Under the pieces are notes generated by a model that saw only the letters and a program-made list of their open reading frames with translations, searched no databases and was not told the DNA's origin. 38,145 nucleotides of DNA from NCBI GenBank assembly GCA_035503915.1, contig DATJSU010000039.1, positions 1 through 38,145 of the forward strand. Direction: 5' to 3'. The stretch comes from DATJMJ01 sp035503915. GTDB taxonomy: Bacteria; Actinomycetota; Acidimicrobiia; Acidimicrobiales; Palsa-688. A program made the translations under genes and the position numbers. This document shows positions 9,401 to 16,189 of the stretch, in pieces. Each line of letters opens with the position of its first letter. Position 1 is the stretch's first letter.

Positions 9401-10763
9401 CTTCCGCACGAGCGCCACCAAGGTCTTCAGCTCGGCGAGCCCTCTGACGATTGACCCGCTCGGCCTCGACCCCAACGAAGTCGTTGTCGCCTACCAGTCC
9501 ACGGTCTTAGAGACGAAGACCGACTACACGCTCGACGCCAAGAACGGGACCATCGCTGTTACCAACAGCCACTACTGGGGTAAGTCGCTTGACCTGACCT
9601 GGGTGCCCGCTGACACCGCAACGGGGAAAGCACACGTGGTGCAGGTGCTGTCTTCTGCTCGGCCAGCGGCTCCCAAGGTCGCAAAAGTGACACCGGCGTG
9701 GTCGGTCAGCGGGGTAGGAGGCTCTTTAGCGAGCGGAGGCATCAGCTATGCGCGCACTGGTGGCTACCTGAGGGTCTATCTCGAACGGCCCTGGTTCAGT
9801 TCCGGGGTTGACGAGCGTCTTGGGGTTGTTTCTTCACCGCCTGGGGAGGGGAGCTTTTACGCGGGCCTCAGCGTGGCACAGCAGGCTCAGTGGGTAACGA
9901 CGATGGGGCTCGACCCGGTCAGTGTCTCGAGCGGGAACGGGAGCTACCCGCTTTCGCCGTCGTCGTTCACCGGGACAGTACCCGTCCCCGTGGTCCCTTA
10001 CCGCCCTGCGTACTCATCGCCGCCTCGCCTGCAGCTCGTCGAAAACTCAGGGCCTGGCGCCCCTGTCGTGTCTATCTGGCCCTTCGAAGTCCATTACGAC
10101 ACAGCCTCCCAGCTTTGGTTTGCTGACGTGGGTATCACTATTGGGACGGGGGAAAGTGCGCCGCCCCCCGGCTATTTTGTGCGGCTGGCCCTCGTGCGGT
10201 TCCAGCCTTACGCTTTCCCGGGCGCCGAAATCTCGACCGTCACTCTGGCGACCTTCGCCCAGCCCGTAGTGAACCGCGCGGTAAGTGTGACAAAGGGCCC
10301 GGGAGCCAACACGGTCAAGGTCACGGTGACCGGTCCCGGCTACTACGGTTACAGGCCGCTCGAGCGGGGCAAAGCGCAGATCGACGTCGACAACCCCGGC
10401 TCAGAGCACCCCTACAGCGCGGGGCCGTACCCGGCGTCGTCGCCGGGGACCAAGACAACCTCGATGATGCTCGTAGAGGTGCAAGCGCAAGACACATCCA
10501 AGGGCCTCTCAGGCGAGCTCGCATGGACCAGGTTGGAAGGCACATCGCCGGTGCCGCTTGCGGAGAGCTTTTCGGGAGGCCCGGAAGTCACATGGTCCGG
10601 CGTTGTCCGCTTCGCCCAGCCATCGAAGCCTTTGCGGCTCCGGATAAGCGAGATCGACTACCCGACTGCTGTGCCTGGCGCCGTTAACTCCTCGCTGCGC
10701 CGCACCTTCGTTGCCTTCATCCCCCTGGACAACAACCCCGCTTTGCACACGGCGCCCAAATAA
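6471..10763 (+). CDS. Giant multidomain beta-rich protein of unknown function (1430 aa)
   Basis: It starts at ATG 15 bp after the 868-aa gene, with GAGGGGAGCGAG upstream as ribosome site. It has no signal peptide and no obvious membrane helix. The N-terminus carries IVWSPLPNG followed by LLSVFVSPKL. A central segment at about 542-566 (PGSLPKLRYGRKYRYRARAV) looks like a fibronectin-III or similar beta-sandwich strand pair. The rest is proline-, serine- and glycine-rich beta sequence without recognisable catalytic residues. I have an impression of similar 1300-1500 aa actinobacterial proteins with the same LPNG and RYR-R-RAVD motifs, but cannot confirm it. It is the last gene of the apparent operon and faces a convergent gene 24 bp away. 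Size and composition fit a scaffold, surface or shell protein; this is inference. Confidence 0.75.
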   Translation: MQTETIVWSPLPNGHVGADARTVLLSVFVSPKLESTSGAPTLELFPHWRNWPSTVQASGGPLPFEVLFEGYPPVTVSPDTTVLSPAQWSAVFDPQITRVDSYTYTDYSTYPVTTFSVADVAKFVSGIYGTIGAATPLRPPLVVTSSPRESSFAIPESVFELVGASSGPYLDAYKDLVALAGTSGNPAVNQACAFHVFPEAAATFVPTVAPVLDFHTAISALASFPSVLESFGLVFRLQVPLPEGLTPSSSLTPVVVQVKPAWDVATSEDVTIINVAMSTQAELSTDRFLASPRGPFYRLNMLELSKRPPFSVVELDVDGAAESLTSTAISVQSLASWLRPLEQPGAEISVPVPALRSIGPSIVWSGWGQSSTHGGTGSLSALTYNQTQIQNAVSGWVNWYQHPVPKPPEPTLPVLRAEDITRGHRFDVHDETEPTPAWRSLHERIGTYTFGTGTSALTTTLQDEGMVVPGATQPTSKSGTSAQFYVHESIARWAGWSLSAPRPGGSIAPDDTVDESPTNPVATNTDPLGNQNPQMSVNFKVLPGSLPKLRYGRKYRYRARAVDMGGHSLPVTSTDATSATAPITHYRYEPVASPVVVPVAPFGPGEAAFLVPILDYQDGRPIAPNGRWLFPPKASQMMVEEHGMLDGYVEGSPPNPHAAPTPAAYALLATRTDGRIEGMPGAQKATSPGGGSYYYLPAGPSVQAPSPTSTPWLPDPLSSGAYFQSLPVPSYVKPAHPEIAALPWAGGIWPGQQPALLVLEAGPSPSNELLQATASTAALVKVTLPPASVANIFISSTISAPALGTLGVWSWILPNLPAADRVKTTEAAILGLLWMLTPYKVVRLVHAVRVPLLAPALRAPVVHPRAYGSAQATITDAAYELSEPSTASVNVEAAWVDPVDDLSKPGPQLVKTSQHAFKLVVPDPLGLGPEAQAMKVVAPARPFALYPGGGGAVHTIGDTKHHAISYTCTGISRFVEFFRTSATKVFSSASPLTIDPLGLDPNEVVVAYQSTVLETKTDYTLDAKNGTIAVTNSHYWGKSLDLTWVPADTATGKAHVVQVLSSARPAAPKVAKVTPAWSVSGVGGSLASGGISYARTGGYLRVYLERPWFSSGVDERLGVVSSPPGEGSFYAGLSVAQQAQWVTTMGLDPVSVSSGNGSYPLSPSSFTGTVPVPVVPYRPAYSSPPRLQLVENSGPGAPVVSIWPFEVHYDTASQLWFADVGITIGTGESAPPPGYFVRLALVRFQPYAFPGAEISTVTLATFAQPVVNRAVSVTKGPGANTVKVTVTGPGYYGYRPLERGKAQIDVDNPGSEHPYSAGPYPASSPGTKTTSMMLVEVQAQDTSKGLSGELAWTRLEGTSPVPLAESFSGGPEVTWSGVVRFAQPSKPLRLRISEIDYPTAVPGAVNSSLRRTFVAFIPLDNNPALHTAPK

Positions 10764-10787
10764 ACCTGGGCCCTGAAGGTGAGGGAG

Positions 10788-12308
10788 CTACGTAGAGGCC
10801 GGCTCCGGCTCCGGAGCAGCCTCGGCCCGGCGCCGCTTGCGGGCGAAATGGTCTCGGAACAGGACAGAACCGAGAGCGAAGAGGACGAACAGGACAATGG
10901 TCGTGATCAAAGGGGCGTGGGACGGCCCCGATGATGTGGAATGAGGCCGGAGCAGGACTTGCACGAGCACGAACAGGGTTATGCCGAAAGTGGCCGCCCA
11001 GACGCCCTTATGCCACTGCTGCAGCTTGTGGCCGGGCAAGAAGCGTAGGGGGAACAAGGAGATCACCGTGCCGACCAAGCTGGAGACGAAAAGGGAAGCC
11101 AAGAAGTCGTCCAGCAGCACCTTGCCGAAGAAATTCCCGGGCCGGGTAGCGTCGTGGGTGAGCGCAGCCCACGCCACCCAAGCCATGATGGCAAGGACAA
11201 CCCGCACCACCGCACCGAGCGCGATGACGTGGCCCTCTTCCTGCTTGGAGAGCTCTCGGGCGAAGGCGACGCCGAAGATGACGCCGTAAAGATAGCCGGG
11301 TGCAAAGCCAGCACCCCTCGATATGACCACGCACAGCGCGGCGATCAACAAGCCGGCTGGCAAGGACTCAAGCTTGTAGGGAACCTTGCCATGCCCGCGG
11401 GCCCGGTGGTAGCCGACGGCGATGAACGCGGAGACGAAGACGCCCGCCACCATGGCGATGACGATGGCGATAAAGCTCAGCAGGGTGCGGGTGTTGAGGC
11501 CGAAGGCAGGGTCGAGGAGCGCCCCGAGCAACGCTCCGGCCAGTAGGACGGCGACAAAGCTCGCCTTTTCGCGTTCCAGCTTTTTGTGCTGGGAACGTCC
11601 GGACAAGCCGAGCAGGTGCAAAGTGGTGGACAAGGCCTTGGAGTACACCTTGACCAGGGCGCGGCGGAGACGAACGGGGAAAAGAAGGTCGGCCCATTTC
11701 CTCAACCATGCGACGATGTCGGCGTAGTTCTCCTGGAAAGTCGAATTGAAAAGGTTGGAGGGGAAGGTCAGGAAAAGTGCGAGGCCGATGGTGACCGCGC
11801 CATCGACGATGTCTGATTTCAAAGGTGAAAAAGCCTTGGAGGGCGCGGGCAGCGACGAAGCGATGGAGCTCACCGTGCCCGGAGGCGACGAGGTGGCAAT
11901 GAGCTTGCCGCCGGCCGCAACCCTCGTACCAGACCAAGTGCCCGCTCGACCTGCCGAGTCTTTCCAGTTACCGGTCCATTTATTGGCCTCGATGCTGCCG
12001 TTGAGGACGAAGCTGTAGCCAGTGCCGAACCCAACGTCCATGGTGAACGTGGCGCCCTGCATCTTGCCGGTGAGAGCACCATTGCTGTCCGTACCGGTGA
12101 ACGTCCCGGTGCCGGGGTCGAAGGTAGAGACCGTCGTGACGTGGGGGAAAGATCCCCCGCAGCAGAGGGCCGTCGAGTCCCAAGTCCCCAGCGGGCTTAC
12201 CGGCGATGCTTGGGCGGCATGGGAAGGCCACGCAACAACCACCATGGCCAAACCAAGCAGCAGCAGGAACCCCAGCTGGCAGGCGCGACTGGCCACAATG
12301 TGCCCCAT
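10788..12308 (-). CDS. Polytopic membrane protein with N-terminal extracytoplasmic beta domain
   Basis: I chose the ATG at 12308 (MGHIVASRAC) because a signal peptide begins there. The frame extends to 12521, but the extra 71 residues are Arg/Pro-rich and overlap the end of the nagA gene. The 506-aa protein has a signal peptide (to about residue 33, ending AAQA), then a roughly 100-aa beta-type domain with GTWD, repeated TGxW/GTW motifs and a CC pair. Eight to nine hydrophobic helices follow, including a GYLYGVIFG motif and FPLRFLPGHKLQQWHKG. The tail is a charged RKRRR plus Glu/Pro. I do not recognise the function. It lies 74 bp downstream of nagA on the same strand, so it may be co-transcribed with the amino-sugar genes. 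Confidence 0.75.
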   Translation of the reverse strand: MGHIVASRACQLGFLLLLGLAMVVVAWPSHAAQASPVSPLGTWDSTALCCGGSFPHVTTVSTFDPGTGTFTGTDSNGALTGKMQGATFTMDVGFGTGYSFVLNGSIEANKWTGNWKDSAGRAGTWSGTRVAAGGKLIATSSPPGTVSSIASSLPAPSKAFSPLKSDIVDGAVTIGLALFLTFPSNLFNSTFQENYADIVAWLRKWADLLFPVRLRRALVKVYSKALSTTLHLLGLSGRSQHKKLEREKASFVAVLLAGALLGALLDPAFGLNTRTLLSFIAIVIAMVAGVFVSAFIAVGYHRARGHGKVPYKLESLPAGLLIAALCVVISRGAGFAPGYLYGVIFGVAFARELSKQEEGHVIALGAVVRVVLAIMAWVAWAALTHDATRPGNFFGKVLLDDFLASLFVSSLVGTVISLFPLRFLPGHKLQQWHKGVWAATFGITLFVLVQVLLRPHSTSSGPSHAPLITTIVLFVLFALGSVLFRDHFARKRRRAEAAPEPEPAST

Positions 12309-12382
12309 GCTGCTGGTGCGGTTGCTTTGGCCCACCAAATAATCTTGCCGGAACCCCGGCGGCCGCACCAGCGCTCTTGGGT

Positions 12383-13624
12383 CTACGCCGACGTGGCAGG
12401 GGGCCCGTTGTGGATGTTGGTGGCGGGCTCGGCCAGGCCTGCATGCCTCCTGAAAACAGGCGGTTCGCCCACCCACTGGCCCCGGGCCATTACCGCCACC
12501 ACGTTGAAGGAGGCATCGCACAGCACTAGGTCGGCGTCCCGCCCCGCCGCCAGACGACCGCAGCGGGACGGTACCCCGGCCAGCTCGGCAGCGGTACCCG
12601 AGGTCACGCGCACTGCGTCAGCCAGTTCCAGGTGCAGCTCGTTGACCACCCAGCGGACCGCCGCGTCCATGGTTATCGTGCTCCCGGCGAGCGACGGGGT
12701 GCCGGCACCGGCCAGGCGGGCAGCCCCCGCCCGGACCTCGACGCGCAGGCCGCCCAGCTCGTAGCGGCCGTCGGCCATCCCAGCCGCGGCGATCGCGTCG
12801 GTGACCAGGGCCACCCGCGAGGTGCCTGCCGCGTTGAGCGCCAGCCGGATGGCGGCAGGGTGCAGGTGCCTGGGGTCGCCGATCACCTCGCAAGAGACCT
12901 CGGGTCGTTGGAGGGCGGCTATCACCGGCCCCGGTTCACGGTGGTGCACAGGTCTCATGCCGTTGAACAGGTGGGTAGCAACGCGGGCGCCGGCGTCTAT
13001 GGCGGCCATGACTTGCTCGTAAGAGGCATCGGTGTGGCCGATGGCGGCCAGGGCGCCGGCGTCGCTCAGCTGGCGCACCAGCTCGAGGGCGCCGGGCAGC
13101 TCAGGAGCGAGTGTCACCATACGCACATGCCCTCGCCCGGCATCGAGCAGGCGCGCCATGACCCCCCGGTCGGGAGCCAGGAGGGCGCGGGGGTTTTGGG
13201 CGCCGCGCCGAGACGACGCGAGGAACGGCCCCTCCAGGTGGATGCCGGCCAGCTCACCTTGTTCCACCAGCTCGGCGAGCACCCGCGCGGAGCGCTCCAT
13301 CATCGCCGGCGGCGCGCTGACCAGGCTGGCCCACAGTGTGGTCGTACCGTGCCGGCGGTGGAAAGAGGCGGCAGCGAGCATCCCCGCGGTGTCTTCGCCG
13401 CTGAAGGACCCGCCTCCGCCTCCATGGCAATGCAGGTCGACGAAGCCGGGCAGCAACCAGCCGCCAGGCAGGTCGACAATTTGTTCCCCGGGCAGCGGAG
13501 ACGGCGGGGCACCCCGGGCGAGGCCGGCGATGCGCGCCCCCTCCACCCTCAGCCACCCTGGCCCGGGGTCGGGCACGGGGGTGGCGGCGGCAGCCCGAGC
13601 CCCGGTGATCAACACGCTCGCCAT
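12383..13624 (-). CDS. nagA: N-acetylglucosamine-6-phosphate deacetylase (HxH-type)
   Basis: NagA removes the acetyl group from GlcNAc-6-phosphate to give glucosamine-6-phosphate in the cytoplasm. The 413-aa product starts at ATG 13624, overlapping the kinase stop codon by one base (TGATG), hence translational coupling. The frame runs on to 14059, but that part lies inside the kinase gene. Metal-site residues are visible: His65 and His67 in DLHCHGGGG, Glu131 in HLEGP, His197 in IGHT and His218 in THLFNGM. Asp276 in VTDA is the catalytic base. The intact HxH pair marks the group able to bind two metals, like Bacillus subtilis NagA, in contrast to the second nagA at 18149. It forms an operon with the ROK kinase under the divergent dre-like region. 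Confidence 0.93.
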   Translation of the reverse strand: MASVLITGARAAAATPVPDPGPGWLRVEGARIAGLARGAPPSPLPGEQIVDLPGGWLLPGFVDLHCHGGGGGSFSGEDTAGMLAAASFHRRHGTTTLWASLVSAPPAMMERSARVLAELVEQGELAGIHLEGPFLASSRRGAQNPRALLAPDRGVMARLLDAGRGHVRMVTLAPELPGALELVRQLSDAGALAAIGHTDASYEQVMAAIDAGARVATHLFNGMRPVHHREPGPVIAALQRPEVSCEVIGDPRHLHPAAIRLALNAAGTSRVALVTDAIAAAGMADGRYELGGLRVEVRAGAARLAGAGTPSLAGSTITMDAAVRWVVNELHLELADAVRVTSGTAAELAGVPSRCGRLAAGRDADLVLCDASFNVVAVMARGQWVGEPPVFRRHAGLAEPATNIHNGPPATSA

Positions 13625-14664
13625 CAAGGCCCTGAGCCGTGAGCGGGGGTCGCCGAACGCGCCAGCAACGCCGCGCCCAGCCCCGCGGCCTCGTCCCCCA
13701 GCTGAGCGAGCGCAATCCTGGGGACGTGCTGGATGGGCAACAGGGGGGAAAGGGCGGCCTCGATTTGGCGGAGCAAGCTTTCCCCGGCGTTGGCGAGCCC
13801 TCCTCCAACCACTATTAGCTCCACGTCGAGCAGGCTCTGAGCGGCAGCCAGCGCCCTGCCCAGATGGCTGATCGCGTCGGCCCAGATCTCGCCCGCCACC
13901 GGGTCGCCGCCGCGTGCCAGGGCAAGCACGCCGGCAGCGTCGGGCCAAGAGCGAGATGACACGGCCGCCTCGGTGCCGGCCTTGCGTTCCCGGTAGAGCC
14001 GGGCCAGAGCCGACGCCGAGGCGAGTGCCTCCAGGCAACCCTTCGCCCCGCACCGGCACAAGGGCCCGCCGGGGGCCACCACGAAATGGCCGATCTCGCC
14101 GGCCAGCCCATCCACCCCGGAGCGGGCCTGGCCATCGAGCACGACCGCAGCAGCAATGCCCGTGCCGACAGGCACGAACAGGAAGTCCCGGGCCCCGCCC
14201 CCGGCGCCCAGGGCACCCTCGGCCACCCCGCCGAGGCGCACGTCGTGGCCGAGCCAGACGGGCAGGCCGAGAGCCTCGGCGGCGACGCGGGCGACGTCCA
14301 GGTCACGCCAGCCCAGGTTGACCGCCCAGCGGGAGACCCCCCTCGCCTCGTCTACGATGCCAGGCACGGCCAGCCCCACGCCGGCGACGTCGTCGGCCGC
14401 CTTGGTGCGCACATCCGCGCGCAGGTCCTCCACCAGTTTGAGCGCACCTCGTAAGACCGCCTCGGGCCCCTCGGTGACCGGTGTCGGCGACCGCCGGCGT
14501 AGCACCACTCGCCCATCCGGGCCGGTAGCCACCGCTTTCATCATGGTCCCCCCGATATCGACGCCAACCACGTGACCGGGCCCGGCCAGCGCCGCCCACC
14601 GTCCCTCCTCAGGTCCTGCCAAGCCCGGCTCGCTTGCCACGGGCCTGCGTGCACTTGGGGCCAT
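13624..14664 (-). CDS. ROK-family sugar kinase, probable N-acetylglucosamine kinase
   Basis: This 346-aa protein would phosphorylate a hexose or amino sugar at C6 with ATP. The N-terminal ATP-phosphate motif DIGGT is at 36-40, with a sugar-binding NLGWRD at 116-121. GHDVR contains the probable catalytic base Asp141. GEIGH is at 189-193 and the ROK zinc motif CRCGAKGC spans 203-210. It has no helix-turn-helix N-terminus, so it is a kinase rather than a ROK repressor. The ATG at 14664 follows GGGAGGG closely. Adjacency to nagA and to a dre-like operator points to GlcNAc as substrate; glucose kinase activity cannot be excluded, since ROK glucokinases share these motifs. Confidence 0.9.
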   Translation of the reverse strand: MAPSARRPVASEPGLAGPEEGRWAALAGPGHVVGVDIGGTMMKAVATGPDGRVVLRRRSPTPVTEGPEAVLRGALKLVEDLRADVRTKAADDVAGVGLAVPGIVDEARGVSRWAVNLGWRDLDVARVAAEALGLPVWLGHDVRLGGVAEGALGAGGGARDFLFVPVGTGIAAAVVLDGQARSGVDGLAGEIGHFVVAPGGPLCRCGAKGCLEALASASALARLYRERKAGTEAAVSSRSWPDAAGVLALARGGDPVAGEIWADAISHLGRALAAAQSLLDVELIVVGGGLANAGESLLRQIEAALSPLLPIQHVPRIALAQLGDEAAGLGAALLARSATPAHGSGP

Positions 14665-14684
14665 CTCCCTCCCAAAGGTAGCCG

Positions 14685-14700
14685 CGTGGCCTAGACCAGG
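14685..14700. promoter_or_regulatory. dre-like operator, site 1 (GntR/DasR type)
   Basis: The core TGGCCTAGACCA is a near-perfect inverted repeat. Over 16 positions, CGTGGCCTAGACCAGG matches 13 of the published DasR consensus A(C/G)TGGTCTAGACCA(C/G)T. It sits 20 bp upstream of the kinase-nagA start codon and 23 bp centre-to-centre from site 2. No GntR regulator gene is in the window. Confidence 0.75.
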
Positions 14701-14707
14701 AAGCCAG

Positions 14708-14723
14708 AGTGGTATAGACCACA
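14708..14723. promoter_or_regulatory. dre-like operator, site 2 (GntR/DasR type)
   Basis: AGTGGTATAGACCACA matches 14 of 16 positions of the DasR consensus; its 12-bp core TGGTATAGACCA is almost palindromic. It covers the -35 position of the proposed promoter for the sugar-transport operon, so a bound repressor would block transcription. In Streptomyces, glucosamine-6-phosphate or related effectors release DasR from such sites; the effector here is inferred. Confidence 0.8.
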
Positions 14724-14746
14724 GGCGTCCGGCGCGGTGCTACAGT
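14718..14746 (+). promoter_or_regulatory. Possible extended -10 promoter of the amino-sugar transport operon
   Basis: TACAGT at 14741-14746 is preceded by TG and one base (14738-14740), the extended -10 arrangement. The -35 position 17 bp upstream (14718-14723) is poor, which extended -10 promoters tolerate, and lies inside dre-like site 2. This is inference from motif placement. The leader to the ATG at 14892 would be about 140 nt. Confidence 0.4.
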
Positions 14747-14891
14747 GCGCCTCGCACCCTCCTCAGGGGGGTACGAGATGAGAAAAGAACATCGCGCCAT
14801 GCGATGGTGGGCGTTGAAAGCGGGACGGCCAGAGCCGGCTCTGTCTGTACGGCGCGCACCCTGAGGTTCTCGACCAAAGGAGGATCGGTAA

Positions 14892-16166
14892 ATGAGGTCG
14901 CTTACAAGGCGTACGGTCGCAGCAGCCGGGCTGAGCGCATTGAGCGCCGGTTTGGCCCTAACCGCAGTAGCTGCACCAGCTACCGCGGCGGCCAGGACGC
15001 CAGCCGCCACCAGCGGCACGATCAACGTGGTGATGGCGGAGTACAGCTCGCTCACCCAACCCTACTGGACTGCGCTCGTGAGCCGGTTCGAAAAGGCGAA
15101 CCCGTCCATTCATGTCGACCTGCGAGTCATCGACTGGAACACGCTGCTCCAGGAAGTCCCCACGATGATCCAGACGCATTCCTATCCCGACATACTCAAT
15201 TTCAACAACTACTCGACATATGCCAAGGCGGGGCTGTTGTTCCCGGCCAAAGAGGTCTTATCTCCCCAAGTGGAGGCGGACTTCGAGCCCTCGTTCGTGA
15301 AGAGCGACAGCATCAACGGCACCCAGTACGGCATCCCCTGGATCGCCAGCGTCCGGGCACTTGGCTATAACAAGGCGGCCTTCGCCAAAGCGGGCCTCAT
15401 GTCGCCGCCCGCGACGTGGGCGCAGTTCGCCACCGACGCCGAGAAGCTCACCAAGGCGGGCTATTACGGCTATTGCCTGCCCCTCGGCTCCGAGGAAGCT
15501 CAGGCTGAGTGGTCGCTGTGGATGTGGTCCAACGGAGGCAACTGGACCAACTCTGCTGGCCAGTGGACCATCAACAGCCCAACCAACATGGCGACCCTCA
15601 ACTTCCTCCGCACGCTCGCCAACGTGGACAAGGTCACCGAGCCCGAGCCCGGGTCCACGGACCGCAGCAGCGGCTGCTGGGCCGAGTTCGCCGCCGGCCA
15701 GGCGGCCATGACCGAGATCATGCCTCTGGGCACGTTTGAAACCAGCTACATGGACAGCTCCAAGGTCCAGTGGGCGTCCGCCCCCTGGCCTCGCTCGAGC
15801 CTCAGCATCCCCCAGTTCACCCTGGGCGTACAGGACGTGCTCATGGCCTTTAACCACCCAGGCCACCAGAACATGGACGAGGCGTTCCTCGACTTCGTGT
15901 ACCAGAAGTCCAACTACCTGAGCTTCAACGAGCGTGAGGGGTTCCTGCCCACCACCAAGTCGGCCAGCTCTGCGCTGTTGACGAACCCGGTCGACGCCGA
16001 GGGCATAAAGCTCCTTCCCTCCGCCAAGTTCTACCCGCTCACCAACCCCAACTGGACCCTGGTGCAGGCTGACGTGCAGAGCATCCTCGGTACGGCGATG
16101 AACCAGGGCACGAGCGCGAAGCAGGTGCTCGACACGTTGCAGCAGGACGCTGTGACGGGACGGTAA
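14892..16166 (+). CDS. Extracellular sugar-binding protein of ABC transporter (DasA/MalE type)
   Basis: This 424-aa solute-binding protein captures the sugar outside the membrane and delivers it to the permease. The ATG follows AAAGGAGGATCGGTAA, a strong ribosome site. A signal peptide spans about residues 1-32 (RRTVAAAG start, ATAAA end). No lipobox Cys is present, so the protein would be cleaved by signal peptidase I and lack a lipid anchor; this is unusual for a Gram-positive binding protein. Family signs are WTALVSRFEKANPSI, YPDILNF, GIPWIASVRALGYNK and the Trp-rich region around WSLWMWSNGGNW. The dre-like operators and the kinase, two nagA genes and nagB suggest N-acetylglucosamine, chitobiose or a related amino sugar as ligand. 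Confidence 0.88.
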   Translation: MRSLTRRTVAAAGLSALSAGLALTAVAAPATAAARTPAATSGTINVVMAEYSSLTQPYWTALVSRFEKANPSIHVDLRVIDWNTLLQEVPTMIQTHSYPDILNFNNYSTYAKAGLLFPAKEVLSPQVEADFEPSFVKSDSINGTQYGIPWIASVRALGYNKAAFAKAGLMSPPATWAQFATDAEKLTKAGYYGYCLPLGSEEAQAEWSLWMWSNGGNWTNSAGQWTINSPTNMATLNFLRTLANVDKVTEPEPGSTDRSSGCWAEFAAGQAAMTEIMPLGTFETSYMDSSKVQWASAPWPRSSLSIPQFTLGVQDVLMAFNHPGHQNMDEAFLDFVYQKSNYLSFNEREGFLPTTKSASSALLTNPVDAEGIKLLPSAKFYPLTNPNWTLVQADVQSILGTAMNQGTSAKQVLDTLQQDAVTGR

Positions 16167-16189
16167 ACCAACCGGGCATCGGTTCGGAA

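Noticed and set aside
10764..10787. Bidirectional terminator between the convergent 1430-aa and membrane-protein genes
   Set aside because: The 24-bp gap holds only GGGCCC and no stem with a T-run.
12309..12521. N-terminal extension of the membrane protein
   Set aside because: It overlaps the nagA coding end, has low-complexity Arg/Pro sequence, and would bury the signal peptide.
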